A stretch of DNA of 64,000 nt, taken from the NCBI RefSeq assembly GCF_900129095.1, contig NZ_FQVA01000001.1, positions 992,001 to 1,056,000 on the forward strand. The letters run 5' to 3'. The notes beneath the pieces were generated by a model. It did not search any database. It was not told the origin of the DNA and worked only from the letters and a program-made list of their open reading frames with translations. This DNA comes from Microbulbifer donghaiensis. GTDB lineage: Bacteria; Pseudomonadota; Gammaproteobacteria; Pseudomonadales; Cellvibrionaceae. Below are positions 54,132 through 63,807 of the stretch, piece by piece. A program made the translations under genes and the position numbers. Every line of letters begins with the position of its first letter. Positions within the stretch are counted from its first letter, which is position 1.

Positions 54132-55137
54132 TGACCCCTCCCCTCACCGGAAACAGCGCCAGCGCAGTCAACACGCGCTGCAGGTGTCCTGGACCACTCG
54201 ACGGCGCCATCTCGATACCGGGGATCCGCAATCCGTAAGCGGTCTGTTCCCGCTCCGCCTGCAGCGCCCAGTGACACAGGTTACTGAGGCGGGTTTCCAC
54301 ATCGCGCCCGCCGAGCAGGTCCCAGTCCAACCACAGGCGCGCGTCGACATGGCTTTCGTACTCCTTGTTGTAGAGGTCGCGGCCACCGGCATACTGTTTC
54401 CAGGCCAGGTGGCGCAGCGAGTCTCCCGGTTGGTAGGGCTTGAGGCCGGCAAAGTCGTCGCCGCCGTGCAGCGCCCGCGGCTCCGCGGCAAGGTCGCTGC
54501 TTTCGCTGTCGCTCAGTGTCGCGCCGAGCGGCAGGGGCCCGGCCGCTATCGGCCGCGGATAGACCAGAAACTCGATATCCAGGTCGACCCAGCTCCAGCA
54601 GCGGAACAACCCCAGCGGGAAGCGGCTCTCTATGCGCAGCCGCGGCGCGCGGACTTTGCCGCGCTTAACCACCGGCAGCGCGACGCAGATCTCGGCGGTG
54701 CTGCGCTCAAACAGATCCAGCGAGGCCCCCTCTTCCGCGGACCAATACACCTGTATCCACTCCCGCGCGCGGCCGCCGCTGCGACTGACGGCGATCTCCG
54801 CCTCGGCATAGTCGCCGGCGAAGGCGGGGCGCGCCGCTAGCAGCTGCAGCTGCAGGCCGGACAGGTTGGCGAAGGTATGCACCGGCAATACGGCAAACAA
54901 ACTGACCAACAGAAACGTCAGGGCGAAAACCAGGTTGTTTTCGTAATTGGTGCCCAGCAGCCACAACAGGACGACCACCAGCAGAAAACCCATCCCTGCG
55001 CGCGAAGGCACGATGAAGAGCTTGCCGTGGTCCAGGGTGACGCTGCGCGACGGCGGTGAGCGGCGACTCAGCCACCGCTGCACCAGTTCGCGCCAGCGGT
55101 CGGCGACGGGGCGGGCCATTTCGCTCAGCAAACTCAT
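54115..55137 (-). CDS. DUF58 domain-containing protein
   Basis: This 340-residue protein has two N-terminal membrane helices (about residues 47-85) and a cytoplasmic DUF58 domain with the signature LKPYQPGDSLRHLAWKQYA. DUF58 proteins are von Willebrand factor A-like partners of MoxR ATPases. It stands between moxR and tgpA in the usual order and overlaps tgpA, so it probably links the chaperone to the transglutaminase. Confidence 0.9.
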   Translation of the reverse strand: MSLLSEMARPVADRWRELVQRWLSRRSPPSRSVTLDHGKLFIVPSRAGMGFLLVVVLLWLLGTNYENNLVFALTFLLVSLFAVLPVHTFANLSGLQLQLLAARPAFAGDYAEAEIAVSRSGGRAREWIQVYWSAEEGASLDLFERSTAEICVALPVVKRGKVRAPRLRIESRFPLGLFRCWSWVDLDIEFLVYPRPIAAGPLPLGATLSDSESSDLAAEPRALHGGDDFAGLKPYQPGDSLRHLAWKQYAGGRDLYNKEYESHVDARLWLDWDLLGGRDVETRLSNLCHWALQAEREQTAYGLRIPGIEMAPSSGPGHLQRVLTALALFPVRGGVSGQSK

Positions 55138-55141
55138 CGCA

Positions 55142-56053
55142 TCAGGCCGCGATAATGTCGACCTGGCGCATCAGCCGCTCCACCAACTGGATGCCGTCAC
55201 CGCTTTCACCTTGCAGGCGATGTCCGGCCACCGATGGCAGCACGGCCTGGAGATCTTCCGGCAGCAAGTGGCCGCGGCCGTGTATCAGCGCCCAGGCGCG
55301 GGCAGCGTGCAACAGTGCCAGGGCGCCGCGGGGAGAGAGCCCCACCGCGCACTCCGGGCTCTGGCGGGTGTGCAGGACCAGCCGCTCCAGATAGTCGAGC
55401 AGGCTTTCGGAGGCTTTTACCTGTCCCACCAGGCTCTGCATTTTCTTCAGCGCGGCGACATCGATACGCGGCTTCAGCTGTTGCAGCTGTGCGCGCGGAT
55501 CCACACCGAGAAACAGTGCCCGCTCCGCCTCGCGGGTGGGATAACCGAGACTGATCCGCATCAGGAAGCGGTCCAGCTGGGATTCCGGCAGGGAAAAAGT
55601 GCCCGATTGATGCAGCGGGTTCTGCGTGGCGATAACGAAAAAAGGCTCCGGCAGTTGGCGCGTCTCGCCATCGACGCTGACCTGGCGCTCCTCCATCGCC
55701 TCGAGCAGCGCGCTCTGGGTTTTCGGTGAGGAACGATTGATCTCATCTGCCAGCAATAGCTGGCTGAACACCGGTCCCTCGTGAAAGCGAAACTGGCCGG
55801 AATCGCGCTCGAAGATGGAAACACCGAGGATATCGGCCGGCAACATGTCGCTGGTGAACTGCACCCGCTTGTAGGACAGACCCAGTACCTGCGCCAGCGC
55901 GTGGGCCAGTGTCGTCTTGCCCATGCCGGGCAGGTCTTCAATCAGCAGGTGACCGCGGGACAACAGGCAGGCCAGTGCCAGCTTGACCTGGTGTTCCTTG
56001 CCCAACAAGACCTTGCCGATATCGGCGACGATGGCGGAAATTAATTTTTGCAC
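55142..56053 (-). CDS. MoxR family AAA+ ATPase
   Basis: This 303-residue AAA+ protein has Walker A GMGKTTLA (residues 43-50), Walker B LLLADEINRSSP (99-110), and an arginine-finger region after LPEPFFVIATQNP. MoxR ATPases act as chaperones for partner proteins carrying VWA domains, here the DUF58 product. It is the first gene of moxR-DUF58-tgpA. The start is GTG at 56053. Confidence 0.92.
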   Translation of the reverse strand: MQKLISAIVADIGKVLLGKEHQVKLALACLLSRGHLLIEDLPGMGKTTLAHALAQVLGLSYKRVQFTSDMLPADILGVSIFERDSGQFRFHEGPVFSQLLLADEINRSSPKTQSALLEAMEERQVSVDGETRQLPEPFFVIATQNPLHQSGTFSLPESQLDRFLMRISLGYPTREAERALFLGVDPRAQLQQLKPRIDVAALKKMQSLVGQVKASESLLDYLERLVLHTRQSPECAVGLSPRGALALLHAARAWALIHGRGHLLPEDLQAVLPSVAGHRLQGESGDGIQLVERLMRQVDIIAA

Positions 56054-56108
56054 GGCAAATCCATTACTGCTCGGTTTTTCTTGTGGCCCGTTGTTGCGGG
56101 CTCAGGGC

Positions 56109-56230
56109 GGCGCTGATACCGGTAGCGATTTGCGGGACACGGGCTAGGCGCCCCCCCTAATACATCCCTGTAGGCTTGTCGGCGAGGTCCCTCGCCGACA
56201 GTCCCGCAAATCACTACCGGCACCAACGCC
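56109..56230. repeat. Y-shaped inverted repeat element
   Basis: The outer arms 56109-56138 and 56201-56230 are 30 bases each and differ at four positions, all transitions that keep G-U pairing in RNA. Just inside the right arm is a perfect hairpin, TGTCGGCGAG/CTCGCCGACA (56177-56200). The whole 122-base unit has the look of a repetitive extragenic element, between moxR and metZ. Confidence 0.75.
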
Positions 56231-56315
56231 TTCGCATCGACGCCGATGCTCTACGACTATTAATCATAGGTGTTTGGCAAAAGGGCTCTGCCCGTGCCGT
56301 CACAAACTGCGCCAG

Positions 56316-57497
56316 TTACAGCTGCGCAAGTCCCCGCATCAGATCCCGCTGCAGGTCTTCAACATCTTCCAGCCCCACCGAGATACGAATCAGATTCTCG
56401 GTAATACCGGCGCGGGCCTTGTCCTCTTCGCTGAGGCGCCCGTGCGTGGTGGTGGCCGGGTGCACAATGGTGCTCTTGGCGTCGCCGAGGTTGGCGGTAC
56501 AGGACAGGATTTTGCAACTGTCGATCACCTGCCACGCCGCCTCGCGGCCGCCGCGCACGGTGAAACTGAGCACGCCGCCGAACGCCGACTGCTGCTTGGC
56601 GGCGAGGAGGTGGCCGGCGTGTTTGGGCAGGCCGGTGTAGTTGACCTTCTCCACCGCTTCCTGCTCGTCCAGCCACCAGGCCAGCGCCAGCGCATTGCGC
56701 GAGTGCGCCTGCATACGCAGATTGAGAGTCTCCAGGCCCTTCAGAAAGACCCAGGCGTTGAACGGACTCATGCTCGGGCCGGCGGTGCGCAGGAACACCA
56801 CCAGCTCGTCCATGATTTCCTGTTTGCCCACGGCGACACCGCCGACGCAGCGGCCCTGGCCATCCAGGTATTTGGTCGCGGAGTGCACGACAATATCCGC
56901 CCCCAGCGCCAGCGGGCGCTGCAGTGCGGGCGTGCAGAAACAGTTGTCCACCACCAGCAGCGCGCCGGCGCTGTGGGCCAGCTCGGCGAGCGCGGCGATA
57001 TCGGCGACTTCGCACAGCGGGTTGGACGGCGTCTCCATAAACAGCAGTTTGGTGGATCCGTCCACGGCACCCTTCCAGGCGTCCATATCGGTGAGATCCA
57101 CATAGCTCACACGCACGCCGAATTTTTCCATATAGCGGCCGAACAGTGCGGTGGTGGTGCCGAAGACACTGCGCGAGCAGATGACGCGATCGCCGCTTTT
57201 CAGCAGCGCCATACACAGGCTGAGAATGGCGGCCATGCCGCTGGAGGTGGCCACCGCCGCCTCACCGCCCTCGAGCGCCGCGATACGCTGCTCGAACATG
57301 CGCACGGTTGGATTGGTATAGCGGGAGTAGACGTTGCCCGGGCTCTCGCCGGTAAAACGCGCCGCGGCTTCGGCGGCGGAGGGGAAAACGTAACTGGAAG
57401 TGAGGAACATCGCCTCGGAGTGCTCGCCTTCCGGCGAGCGGATCTGGCCGGCGCGAACCGCCAGGGTATCCAGTGAATAACCGTCGTCTTCGAACAT
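56316..57497 (-). CDS. metZ: O-succinylhomoserine sulfhydrylase
   Basis: This 393-residue PLP enzyme of the cystathionine gamma-synthase class has SRYTNPTVRMFEQRIAALEG, PLP-binding Lys209 in HSATKYLDGQG and the C-terminal RISVGLEDVEDL. It makes homocysteine directly from O-succinylhomoserine and sulfide. The location downstream of purF is that of metZ in Pseudomonas, which favours it over metB. I chose the ATG at 57497, with GGGACGG upstream; the frame extends 13 codons further. Confidence 0.9.
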   Translation of the reverse strand: MFEDDGYSLDTLAVRAGQIRSPEGEHSEAMFLTSSYVFPSAAEAAARFTGESPGNVYSRYTNPTVRMFEQRIAALEGGEAAVATSSGMAAILSLCMALLKSGDRVICSRSVFGTTTALFGRYMEKFGVRVSYVDLTDMDAWKGAVDGSTKLLFMETPSNPLCEVADIAALAELAHSAGALLVVDNCFCTPALQRPLALGADIVVHSATKYLDGQGRCVGGVAVGKQEIMDELVVFLRTAGPSMSPFNAWVFLKGLETLNLRMQAHSRNALALAWWLDEQEAVEKVNYTGLPKHAGHLLAAKQQSAFGGVLSFTVRGGREAAWQVIDSCKILSCTANLGDAKSTIVHPATTTHGRLSEEDKARAGITENLIRISVGLEDVEDLQRDLMRGLAQL

Positions 57498-57604
57498 AAA
57501 CCGTCCCGGGTTTCTGCGGTTGCGGAAGGCGGTCATGTTACCCGAAATGGCGGGGGATGGCGCCCTCTTCCGTTAGTGGACGAGGGCGCCGGAAGGTCTG
57601 CAGG

Positions 57605-59092
57605 TTACAGTGAGCCCTGGCTGCCCTTGCCCTGCTTGGCCTCATCGTTGCGCGCGGCGTGCAGCTGCTCGAGATACTGCTCGTCAACGTCGCCGGTGAT
57701 GTACTTGCCGTCAAATACCGAACAGTCGAACTGCTCGATGGTTTCGTTGCCTTCGGCGGAACTGGCGACCAGGTCTTCCAGGTCCTGGTAGATCAGCCAA
57801 TCGGCGCCGATCTCCTCGCACACCTCTTCGGTGGTGCGACCGTGGGCCACCAGCTCTTCCGCGGACGGCATATCGATTCCGTAGACGTTGGGGTATTTGA
57901 CCGCCGGCGCCGCGGAAGCGAAGTACACCTTGGCGGCACCCGCCTCGCGGGCCATCTGGATGATCTGCTTACAGGTGGTGCCGCGCACGATGGAATCATC
58001 CACCAGCAGCACGTTCTTGCCACGGAATTCCAGCTCGATGGCGTTCAGTTTCTGGCGGACGGATTTCTTGCGCTGCTTCTGGCCCGGCATGATGAAGGTG
58101 CGGCCGATATAGCGGTTCTTCACCATACCCTCGCGGAACTTCACGCCCAGGCGGTAGGCCACCGTCTGGCCGGCGGTGCGAGCGGAATCCGGGATTGGGA
58201 TCACCACGTCGATATCGTGATCGGGACGCTCGCGCAGAATTTTCTCCGCCAGGTGCTCGCCCTGGCGCAGGCGCGCCTTGTGCACGGACACACCGTCCAT
58301 GATGGAGTCGGGACGCGCAAAATAGACGTGCTCGAAGATACACGGCGCCAGCGACGGATTCTCCGCACACTGCTCCGCATGCACGGTGCCGTCCAGCTCG
58401 ATGTAAATCGCCTCGCCCGGCGCCACGTCGCGCACCAGGGTGTAGCCCAGCACGTCCAGCGCCACTGATTCAGAGGCCACCATGTATTCGGTGCCCTTGT
58501 CGGTCTCGCGCTTGCCGTATACCAGTGGGCGGATACCGTGCGGGTCACGGAAGGCGACGATACCGTAGCCGACGATCAGCGCCACACAGGCGTAGCCGCC
58601 GCGCACGCGCTTGTGCACCGCGCGCATCGCGGTGAAGATGTCCTCGGCTTTCGGCTGCAATTTGTGCTGTACCAGCAACTCGTGCGCAAAGACGTTCAGC
58701 AACACTTCGGAATCGGAGTCGGTGCTGATGTGGCGCAAGTCCTGCTGATAGATCTCCTCCATCACCTGATCTTTATTGGTGAGGTTGCCATTGTGGGCCA
58801 TGGCAATACCGTAGGGAGAGTTGACGTAGAAGGGCTGCGCCAGGGCCGGGCCGGAGCCGCCGGCGGTGGGATAGCGCACATGGCCGATACCGAAGTTGCC
58901 CTTGAGGCGCTCCATATGGCGCGCGCGGAATACGTCGCGCACCAGGCCGTTGGCCTTCTGCTGGTTGAGGCGGTCGCCGTCACAGGTGACGATGCCGGCG
59001 GCGTCCTGTCCGCGGTGCTGCAACAGGGTGAGCGCATCGTACAACTGCAGATTGACGTCACTCTTACCGACGATACCGACAATACCACACAT
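57605..59092 (-). CDS. purF: Amidophosphoribosyltransferase
   Basis: This 495-residue enzyme catalyses the first step of purine synthesis, PRPP plus glutamine to 5-phosphoribosylamine. The N-terminal nucleophile Cys2 begins the glutaminase domain (MCGIVGIVG), and the PRPP loop is [13 protein letters not shown]. Length agrees with E. coli PurF (505). It sits downstream of cvpA as usual, with a hairpin-rich 203-base gap between them that may control expression. Confidence 0.96.
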   Translation of the reverse strand: MCGIVGIVGKSDVNLQLYDALTLLQHRGQDAAGIVTCDGDRLNQQKANGLVRDVFRARHMERLKGNFGIGHVRYPTAGGSGPALAQPFYVNSPYGIAMAHNGNLTNKDQVMEEIYQQDLRHISTDSDSEVLLNVFAHELLVQHKLQPKAEDIFTAMRAVHKRVRGGYACVALIVGYGIVAFRDPHGIRPLVYGKRETDKGTEYMVASESVALDVLGYTLVRDVAPGEAIYIELDGTVHAEQCAENPSLAPCIFEHVYFARPDSIMDGVSVHKARLRQGEHLAEKILRERPDHDIDVVIPIPDSARTAGQTVAYRLGVKFREGMVKNRYIGRTFIMPGQKQRKKSVRQKLNAIELEFRGKNVLLVDDSIVRGTTCKQIIQMAREAGAAKVYFASAAPAVKYPNVYGIDMPSAEELVAHGRTTEEVCEEIGADWLIYQDLEDLVASSAEGNETIEQFDCSVFDGKYITGDVDEQYLEQLHAARNDEAKQGKGSQGSL

Positions 59093-59116
59093 AGTCTTGG
59101 CCCTACTGGTCGAGAA

Positions 59117-59297
59117 GGGGCGATGAAATCGCCCCGTTTATTGATTCGTCGATCAAATAGATTCCCTATCTATTTGATCGGTCGCCCGCGATATTCTGGC
59201 GCAGATGCGTGGATCTGCTGGAATTTCGCGGGCTCGCGCCGGCCTGCGGCCGTCGGCGGCACATCCCTGTGCCGCAGTAACCCGTTACCGGGTTACT
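59117..59297. repeat. Four hairpins between cvpA and purF
   Basis: Four perfect stem-loops lie in this gap: GGGGCGAT/ATCGCCCC (59117-59135), GATCAAATAGAT/ATCTATTTGATC (59151-59179), GCGGCACA/TGTGCCGC (59256-59275) and AGTAACCCG/CGGGTTACT (59276-59297). The last two abut, and the last overlaps the cvpA stop. They could be attenuating or processing structures in the cvpA-purF mRNA. Confidence 0.7.
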
Positions 59298-59790
59298 AAA
59301 ACAATTCTACAAAAAAGCCCTTGATGGTCGCGGCCAGATCCCGCGCGCTGTCCTCGAATGCGAGGAAATGCGGAATCAGCGCCGACTCCTGCCACCAGCT
59401 GTCCTGCTCCACCGGCACCAGTGCCGGCGCCAGTATCAGCAGCGCCACTACGATAATCGCGCCGCGCAGTAGACCAAAGACCATCCCCAATACCCGGTCG
59501 GTACCGGACAGGCCGGTGGCCTCGACGAACGCGGACAGGGTCATATTCAGGCCGGCACCAGCCAGCAGTGTGAAGATAAACAGGATGGCGAAAGCGGCAA
59601 TTGCCTGCAGCGATGGCGTATCCACCAGGTTGGAAAGCAGCGGCGCCAGTTGATCGCGGAACATCATCGCAACCACAAAGGCGGCAACCCAGGTAAGTAG
59701 GGACAGGGTTTCGCGCACGAAGCCGCGACTGAGACCGATCAGCGTGGAAATGGCCACGATTGCCAGAATGGTCCAGTCAGCCCAGTTCAT
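59296..59790 (-). CDS. cvpA: CvpA family membrane protein
   Basis: This 164-residue inner-membrane protein has four helices and the family start MNWADWTILAIVAISTLIGL with RGFVRETLSLLTWV. CvpA is linked to colicin V production and envelope or biofilm traits in E. coli; its biochemical role is unclear. Gene order (SPOR, cvpA, purF) is the conserved gammaproteobacterial one. Confidence 0.93.
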   Translation of the reverse strand: MNWADWTILAIVAISTLIGLSRGFVRETLSLLTWVAAFVVAMMFRDQLAPLLSNLVDTPSLQAIAAFAILFIFTLLAGAGLNMTLSAFVEATGLSGTDRVLGMVFGLLRGAIIVVALLILAPALVPVEQDSWWQESALIPHFLAFEDSARDLAATIKGFFVELF

Positions 59791-59936
59791 TCAGTCCTAC
59801 CTGCGTGGCGGCTGCTGCCGCGAAGAGCGCGCATTCTAACTGAAGCGCCTCTGCGCGTGAAGCTGTACGCAAAACCGTTCGGAATTAGGAGCCGGAATGT
59901 CCGAATAGGCCGAATGCAATGCTGCACGGCCCGGCA

Positions 59937-60578
59937 TCAGGCCTTGAAGCGCAACACCAGGGTCTGGGCCTTGAGCAGTTGATCCAGCTCGCGCTTGACG
60001 GCCTGGGCATCCGCCTTGCTGACATTGGGACCGACAAAGACCCGCACAAACTGGCCTTTACTGGTGGTCACCGAACGGGTGTAGGCCTTGTAGCCCTTGT
60101 CCATCAGGCGGGCGCGGAGCTGGTTGGCCCGCGCCTCGTCGCGGTAGGACGCGACCTGCACAACCCAGGCGATCGGCAGCCCCTGGGCATCGAGCACGGG
60201 GGCGGACTCCGGCTTTTCGGTTTGCGGCTGCTCCACGGCTGCAGGCTCCGCCTCTACCGGGGCTTCCGCAACGGTGTCCACGTTTTCCGCTTTGGGATTG
60301 GAAAATTGTTCCGGCACTTCGGGCTGGAACGCATCGCCGGGTGCGGGGGCCGGTGCCACTCCGGCCACCGGCTCGGGTGCGGCGATCTCGATCGGCTGAA
60401 TATCCGGGGCCGGCGGGATCTGGCTGGTCACATCGATATAGCGCGCGCCCTCGCGATCGAACAGGCTCGGCAGAAAAATAACGGCAAGCGCGGCCAGCAC
60501 CAGCGCACCCACAATGCGCTGCTTGAAGCCGTCATTCAGTCGCCCGCCGCGCGGCGGATTATACTCGCGACTCGCCAT
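59937..60578 (-). CDS. SPOR domain-containing protein (DedD-like)
   Basis: This 213-residue protein has one transmembrane helix (about residues 20-38), a long Pro/Glu/Ala-rich periplasmic linker and a C-terminal SPOR domain (about 135-212, AWVVQVASYRDEARANQLRA). SPOR domains bind denuded septal peptidoglycan, so a role in cell division like that of DedD is likely. I chose the ATG at 60578, which has GAGGG upstream. It overlaps folC by 20 bases. Confidence 0.9.
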   Translation of the reverse strand: MASREYNPPRGGRLNDGFKQRIVGALVLAALAVIFLPSLFDREGARYIDVTSQIPPAPDIQPIEIAAPEPVAGVAPAPAPGDAFQPEVPEQFSNPKAENVDTVAEAPVEAEPAAVEQPQTEKPESAPVLDAQGLPIAWVVQVASYRDEARANQLRARLMDKGYKAYTRSVTTSKGQFVRVFVGPNVSKADAQAVKRELDQLLKAQTLVLRFKA

Positions 60579-61830
60579 CGCCCTCTTCTCGAATCTTTTG
60601 TAAAACTTCCGCAACAGTAAAGAAGGATCCAAAGACAAGCAACCTGTCTTGCGGACCGCTAGTCAACAACAGCAATTCCAGCCCCTCGGCCACGGTCGGA
60701 CAGCGGTCATCCACCCGGATGTCCGGCACCCCGGCATCCCGCAATCCGCCCAGCAGCGCCGCGCAGTCCGCCGCGCGCGGATTGTCGGGCAGCAGTGCCG
60801 GGCGCCAGTTGTCGACCAGCTCGCGCAACGGCGCAAACAGCCCCGGCAGGTCCTTGTCCGCCATGACCGCGACCAGCGCATGGGTCTGCCCGGATACCGG
60901 ATTGGCAGCCAGCCAGCGCGCCAGGTATTCCGCCGCGGCGGGGTTGTGTCCCACATCCAGCAACAGTGCACGGTCTTGCCAGCGTACCTGCTGGCAGCGC
61001 CCCGCCAGTCTGATATCGGCCAGCGCCTGCTCCACTCCCTGCGGCGGCAGTGCGCCCAGCACGGCCAGCGCGGTGATCGCAGCGGCGATACTGGGGCGCG
61101 GCAGGCTGATCGCGGGTATGGCCACGGCGAGGTCACCAAAGCGATAGCGGTCGCCGCCGGCGGAGCCGTCGACGGTGAAATCCCGACCGATAAAGTAACT
61201 GGGCGCCACCAGGCCGGCGGCGGCGGATACGACGGACAGCGGCGGCGCCGGATCGGCACAGATAAAAGGGCTGCCCGGGCGCAAGATGCCGGCCTTCTCG
61301 CGGCCGATTACCTCGCGGTCACTGCCGAGCCAGGCTTCGTGATCGATAGCGACGCTGGTGATGATCGCCAGATCCGCATCCACCAGGTTGACCGCATCCA
61401 GGCGCCCACCGAGCCCCACTTCCAGCAGTGCGAATTCGACACCGGCACGCTGGAACAGCCACAGGGCCGCAAGGGTAGTGAACTCGAAATAAGTCAGGCT
61501 GGTCTGCCCGCGGGCGGCTTCGACCGCCTCGAAGGCCCGGATCAGATCGGCATCGCCCACTTCACTGCCGTTGATTCGCACACGCTCATTGAAACGCAGC
61601 AGATGTGGCGAACTGTAGGCCCCAACCGAGTGCCCACCGGCCCGCAACAGCGCTTCCATGGTCGCCACGCAAGAGCCCTTGCCGTTGGTACCGGCCACGG
61701 TGATGACCTTGGGCGCCGGCTTTTCGACTGCCAGGGCGCGCGCGACCGCAGCCACGCGCTCCAGGCCCAATTCAATTTCGGTGGGATGTAGCCGCTCGAG
61801 GCGGGCGAGCCAGTCTTGCAAGGTGGACAT
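60559..61830 (-). CDS. folC: Folylpolyglutamate/dihydrofolate synthase
   Basis: This 423-residue Mur-ligase-like enzyme has the ATP loop TVAGTNGKGSCVATMEALLR (about residue 44), YSSPHLLRFNERVRING and LEVGLGGRLDAVN. It joins dihydropteroate to glutamate and extends folate polyglutamates. Located between accD and the SPOR gene as in most gammaproteobacteria. A 157-base gap separates it from accD. Confidence 0.95.
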   Translation of the reverse strand: MSTLQDWLARLERLHPTEIELGLERVAAVARALAVEKPAPKVITVAGTNGKGSCVATMEALLRAGGHSVGAYSSPHLLRFNERVRINGSEVGDADLIRAFEAVEAARGQTSLTYFEFTTLAALWLFQRAGVEFALLEVGLGGRLDAVNLVDADLAIITSVAIDHEAWLGSDREVIGREKAGILRPGSPFICADPAPPLSVVSAAAGLVAPSYFIGRDFTVDGSAGGDRYRFGDLAVAIPAISLPRPSIAAAITALAVLGALPPQGVEQALADIRLAGRCQQVRWQDRALLLDVGHNPAAAEYLARWLAANPVSGQTHALVAVMADKDLPGLFAPLRELVDNWRPALLPDNPRAADCAALLGGLRDAGVPDIRVDDRCPTVAEGLELLLLTSGPQDRLLVFGSFFTVAEVLQKIREEGDGESRV

Positions 61831-61987
61831 AAATTGCTTCGCGTTAAGCAGCAGCGGCGACCGCCAGGGACGGCGGAAATGCAGATATTACAGGAGCAAA
61901 AACCTGCCCCGGGCCGCGATCGGCGTCCACATATACAGGGGAGCCGCATCGCGGGCCGGGGCCGCCTGCGCAGAGGTTACGCCGGGA

Positions 61988-62842
61988 CTAAACGCCGCCC
62001 AGTTTGCCGAGCAGGCGTGAAACCGTCGAGCGCATTTCAGTGCGCGGGATAATCATATCGATAGCGCCGTGGTCGAGCAGGAATTCACTGCGCTGGAAGC
62101 CCTTGGGCAGCTTCTGGCGAATGGTCTGCTCGATAATATTCGGGCCGGCAAAACCGGCGCGGGCGCCCGGCTCGGCCGCGTTGATGTCACCCAACAGCGC
62201 CAGGGAAGCGGATACGCCACCGTACACCGGATCGGTCATGATGGAGATATAGGGCACGCCGGCCATCTTCATCTTTTCCAGCACCGCCGAGGTCTTCGCC
62301 ATCTGCATCAGCGAGATCAACGCCTCCTGCATACGCGCACCGCCCGTGGCGGAAAAGCACACCAGCGGGATACCCTCTTCCAGTGCGCGCTGGGCGGCGC
62401 GGGTAAAGCGCTCACCCACCACATAGCCCATGGAGCCGCCGTGGAAGGCAAATTCGAAGGCTACGGCTACCAGCGGCCGGCCTTCGAGGGTGCCGCGCAT
62501 GGCCACCAGGGCGTCCTGCTCACCAGTCACCTTCTGTGCCTGGGTGAGGCGGTCCTTGTACTTTTTCACATCCTTGAACTTGAGGCGATCCACCGGCACC
62601 ACGTCGGTAGCCAGCTCTTCGCGCCCCACTTCGTCGAGGAAAATGTCCAGCCGGCGGCGCGCGCCGATCCGCAAGTGGTGATCGCACTTGGGACACACAT
62701 CCAAGTTGCGCTCCAGCTCCGGGCGGTACAGCATGGCGTCGCACTTGACGCACTTCTTCCAGACGCCCTCGGGAACCTTGCTAGCGCCGGCACGGCGCTC
62801 GGTGCGAATGACCGCGGGAACAATCTTTTCTAACCAGCTCAT
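61988..62842 (-). CDS. accD: Acetyl-CoA carboxylase carboxyltransferase subunit beta
   Basis: This 284-residue subunit has the N-terminal zinc ribbon with Cys31, Cys34, Cys50 and Cys53, and the carboxyltransferase core ([33 protein letters not shown]). With AccA it moves CO2 from biotin to acetyl-CoA to make malonyl-CoA for fatty acid synthesis. Located downstream of trpA as is common. The 139-base gap to trpA shows no strong terminator. Confidence 0.96.
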   Translation of the reverse strand: MSWLEKIVPAVIRTERRAGASKVPEGVWKKCVKCDAMLYRPELERNLDVCPKCDHHLRIGARRRLDIFLDEVGREELATDVVPVDRLKFKDVKKYKDRLTQAQKVTGEQDALVAMRGTLEGRPLVAVAFEFAFHGGSMGYVVGERFTRAAQRALEEGIPLVCFSATGGARMQEALISLMQMAKTSAVLEKMKMAGVPYISIMTDPVYGGVSASLALLGDINAAEPGARAGFAGPNIIEQTIRQKLPKGFQRSEFLLDHGAIDMIIPRTEMRSTVSRLLGKLGGV

Positions 62843-62981
62843 CTTTCTTCCAAATCCCGATGCTTTTTATGGACCGGTCGCATTGTACCGGCCGGTGGCT
62901 TTCAGGCTGCGAATTAAAACACTAAGCAAACTATCTAACCCGGCCAGATCAGCCGCTGTTTTTGGCTTTCTGGCCAGCCGG

Positions 62982-63797
62982 TCAGCGGTCCAGCGCGGTG
63001 CGGATTTCACCGACCAGGGCCGCGACACTGTCCTTGGCCGCCGCGGCGTCGGCTGCCTCGCCAATTGCGGATACCAGCACACTGCCAACCACGGCGCCGT
63101 CGCCGTGCTCGCTGACCAATCTGGCGGAGGCACCGTCCTTGATACCGAAACCGACACACAGTGGCAGTTCGGTAAAGCGGCGGATACGGGCCAGGTTGGT
63201 GCGCACGGATTCCGGGTCGAGATGCCCGGCGCCCGTCACCCCTTTCAGGGAGACATAATAGACAAAGCCACTGGCGAGACGCGCGATTGACTCGATGCGC
63301 TCGTCACTGGTAGTCGGCGTCAGCAGGAAAATATTGCGCAGATCGCGCTCGCCGAGCAGTTTGTTCAACGGTCCGGCTTCCTCCGCCGGCAGATCCACGG
63401 TCAGGGCGCCATCGACACCGGCATCGGCGGCCGCATCGGCAAACTGTTCCGCACCCATTTTCTCGATGGGGTTGGCGTACCCCATCAGGATCACCGGCGT
63501 GTCCGCATCCCGCTGGCGGAACTCCTTCACCAGCTCCAGGCACTTGCGCAGCGAGGCCTTGTGTTCCAGTGCGCGCTCGTGCCCCTTCTGGATGACCGGC
63601 CCCTCGGCCATCGGGTCGGAAAAAGGCACGCCCAGCTCGATCAGGTCGGAACCACTGGCCACCAGCTGATGCATCAGTGGCACGGTGCTTTCCAGGCCAC
63701 CGTCGCCGGCGACGATATAGGTCACCAGGGCCTTGCGGCCATCTGCGCGCAGTCTGGCGAAACGGCGGTCGATTCTGTTTTTCTGCTTTTCGCTCAC
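62982..63797 (-). CDS. trpA: Tryptophan synthase alpha subunit
   Basis: This 271-residue TIM-barrel enzyme cleaves indole-3-glycerol phosphate to indole, passed to TrpB. The catalytic glutamate is Glu54 (LIELGVPFSDP). The second catalytic acid, Asp60 in E. coli (LADGP), is glutamate here (Glu65 in MAEGP), a conservative change. Phosphate-binding GVTGAG and GFGIKDG loops are present. I chose the GTG at 63797 with AGGAGCGG before it; the frame extends 13 codons upstream across the trpB stop. Confidence 0.93.
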   Translation of the reverse strand: MSEKQKNRIDRRFARLRADGRKALVTYIVAGDGGLESTVPLMHQLVASGSDLIELGVPFSDPMAEGPVIQKGHERALEHKASLRKCLELVKEFRQRDADTPVILMGYANPIEKMGAEQFADAAADAGVDGALTVDLPAEEAGPLNKLLGERDLRNIFLLTPTTSDERIESIARLASGFVYYVSLKGVTGAGHLDPESVRTNLARIRRFTELPLCVGFGIKDGASARLVSEHGDGAVVGSVLVSAIGEAADAAAAKDSVAALVGEIRTALDR

Positions 63798-63807
63798 GGT
63801 GCCGCTC

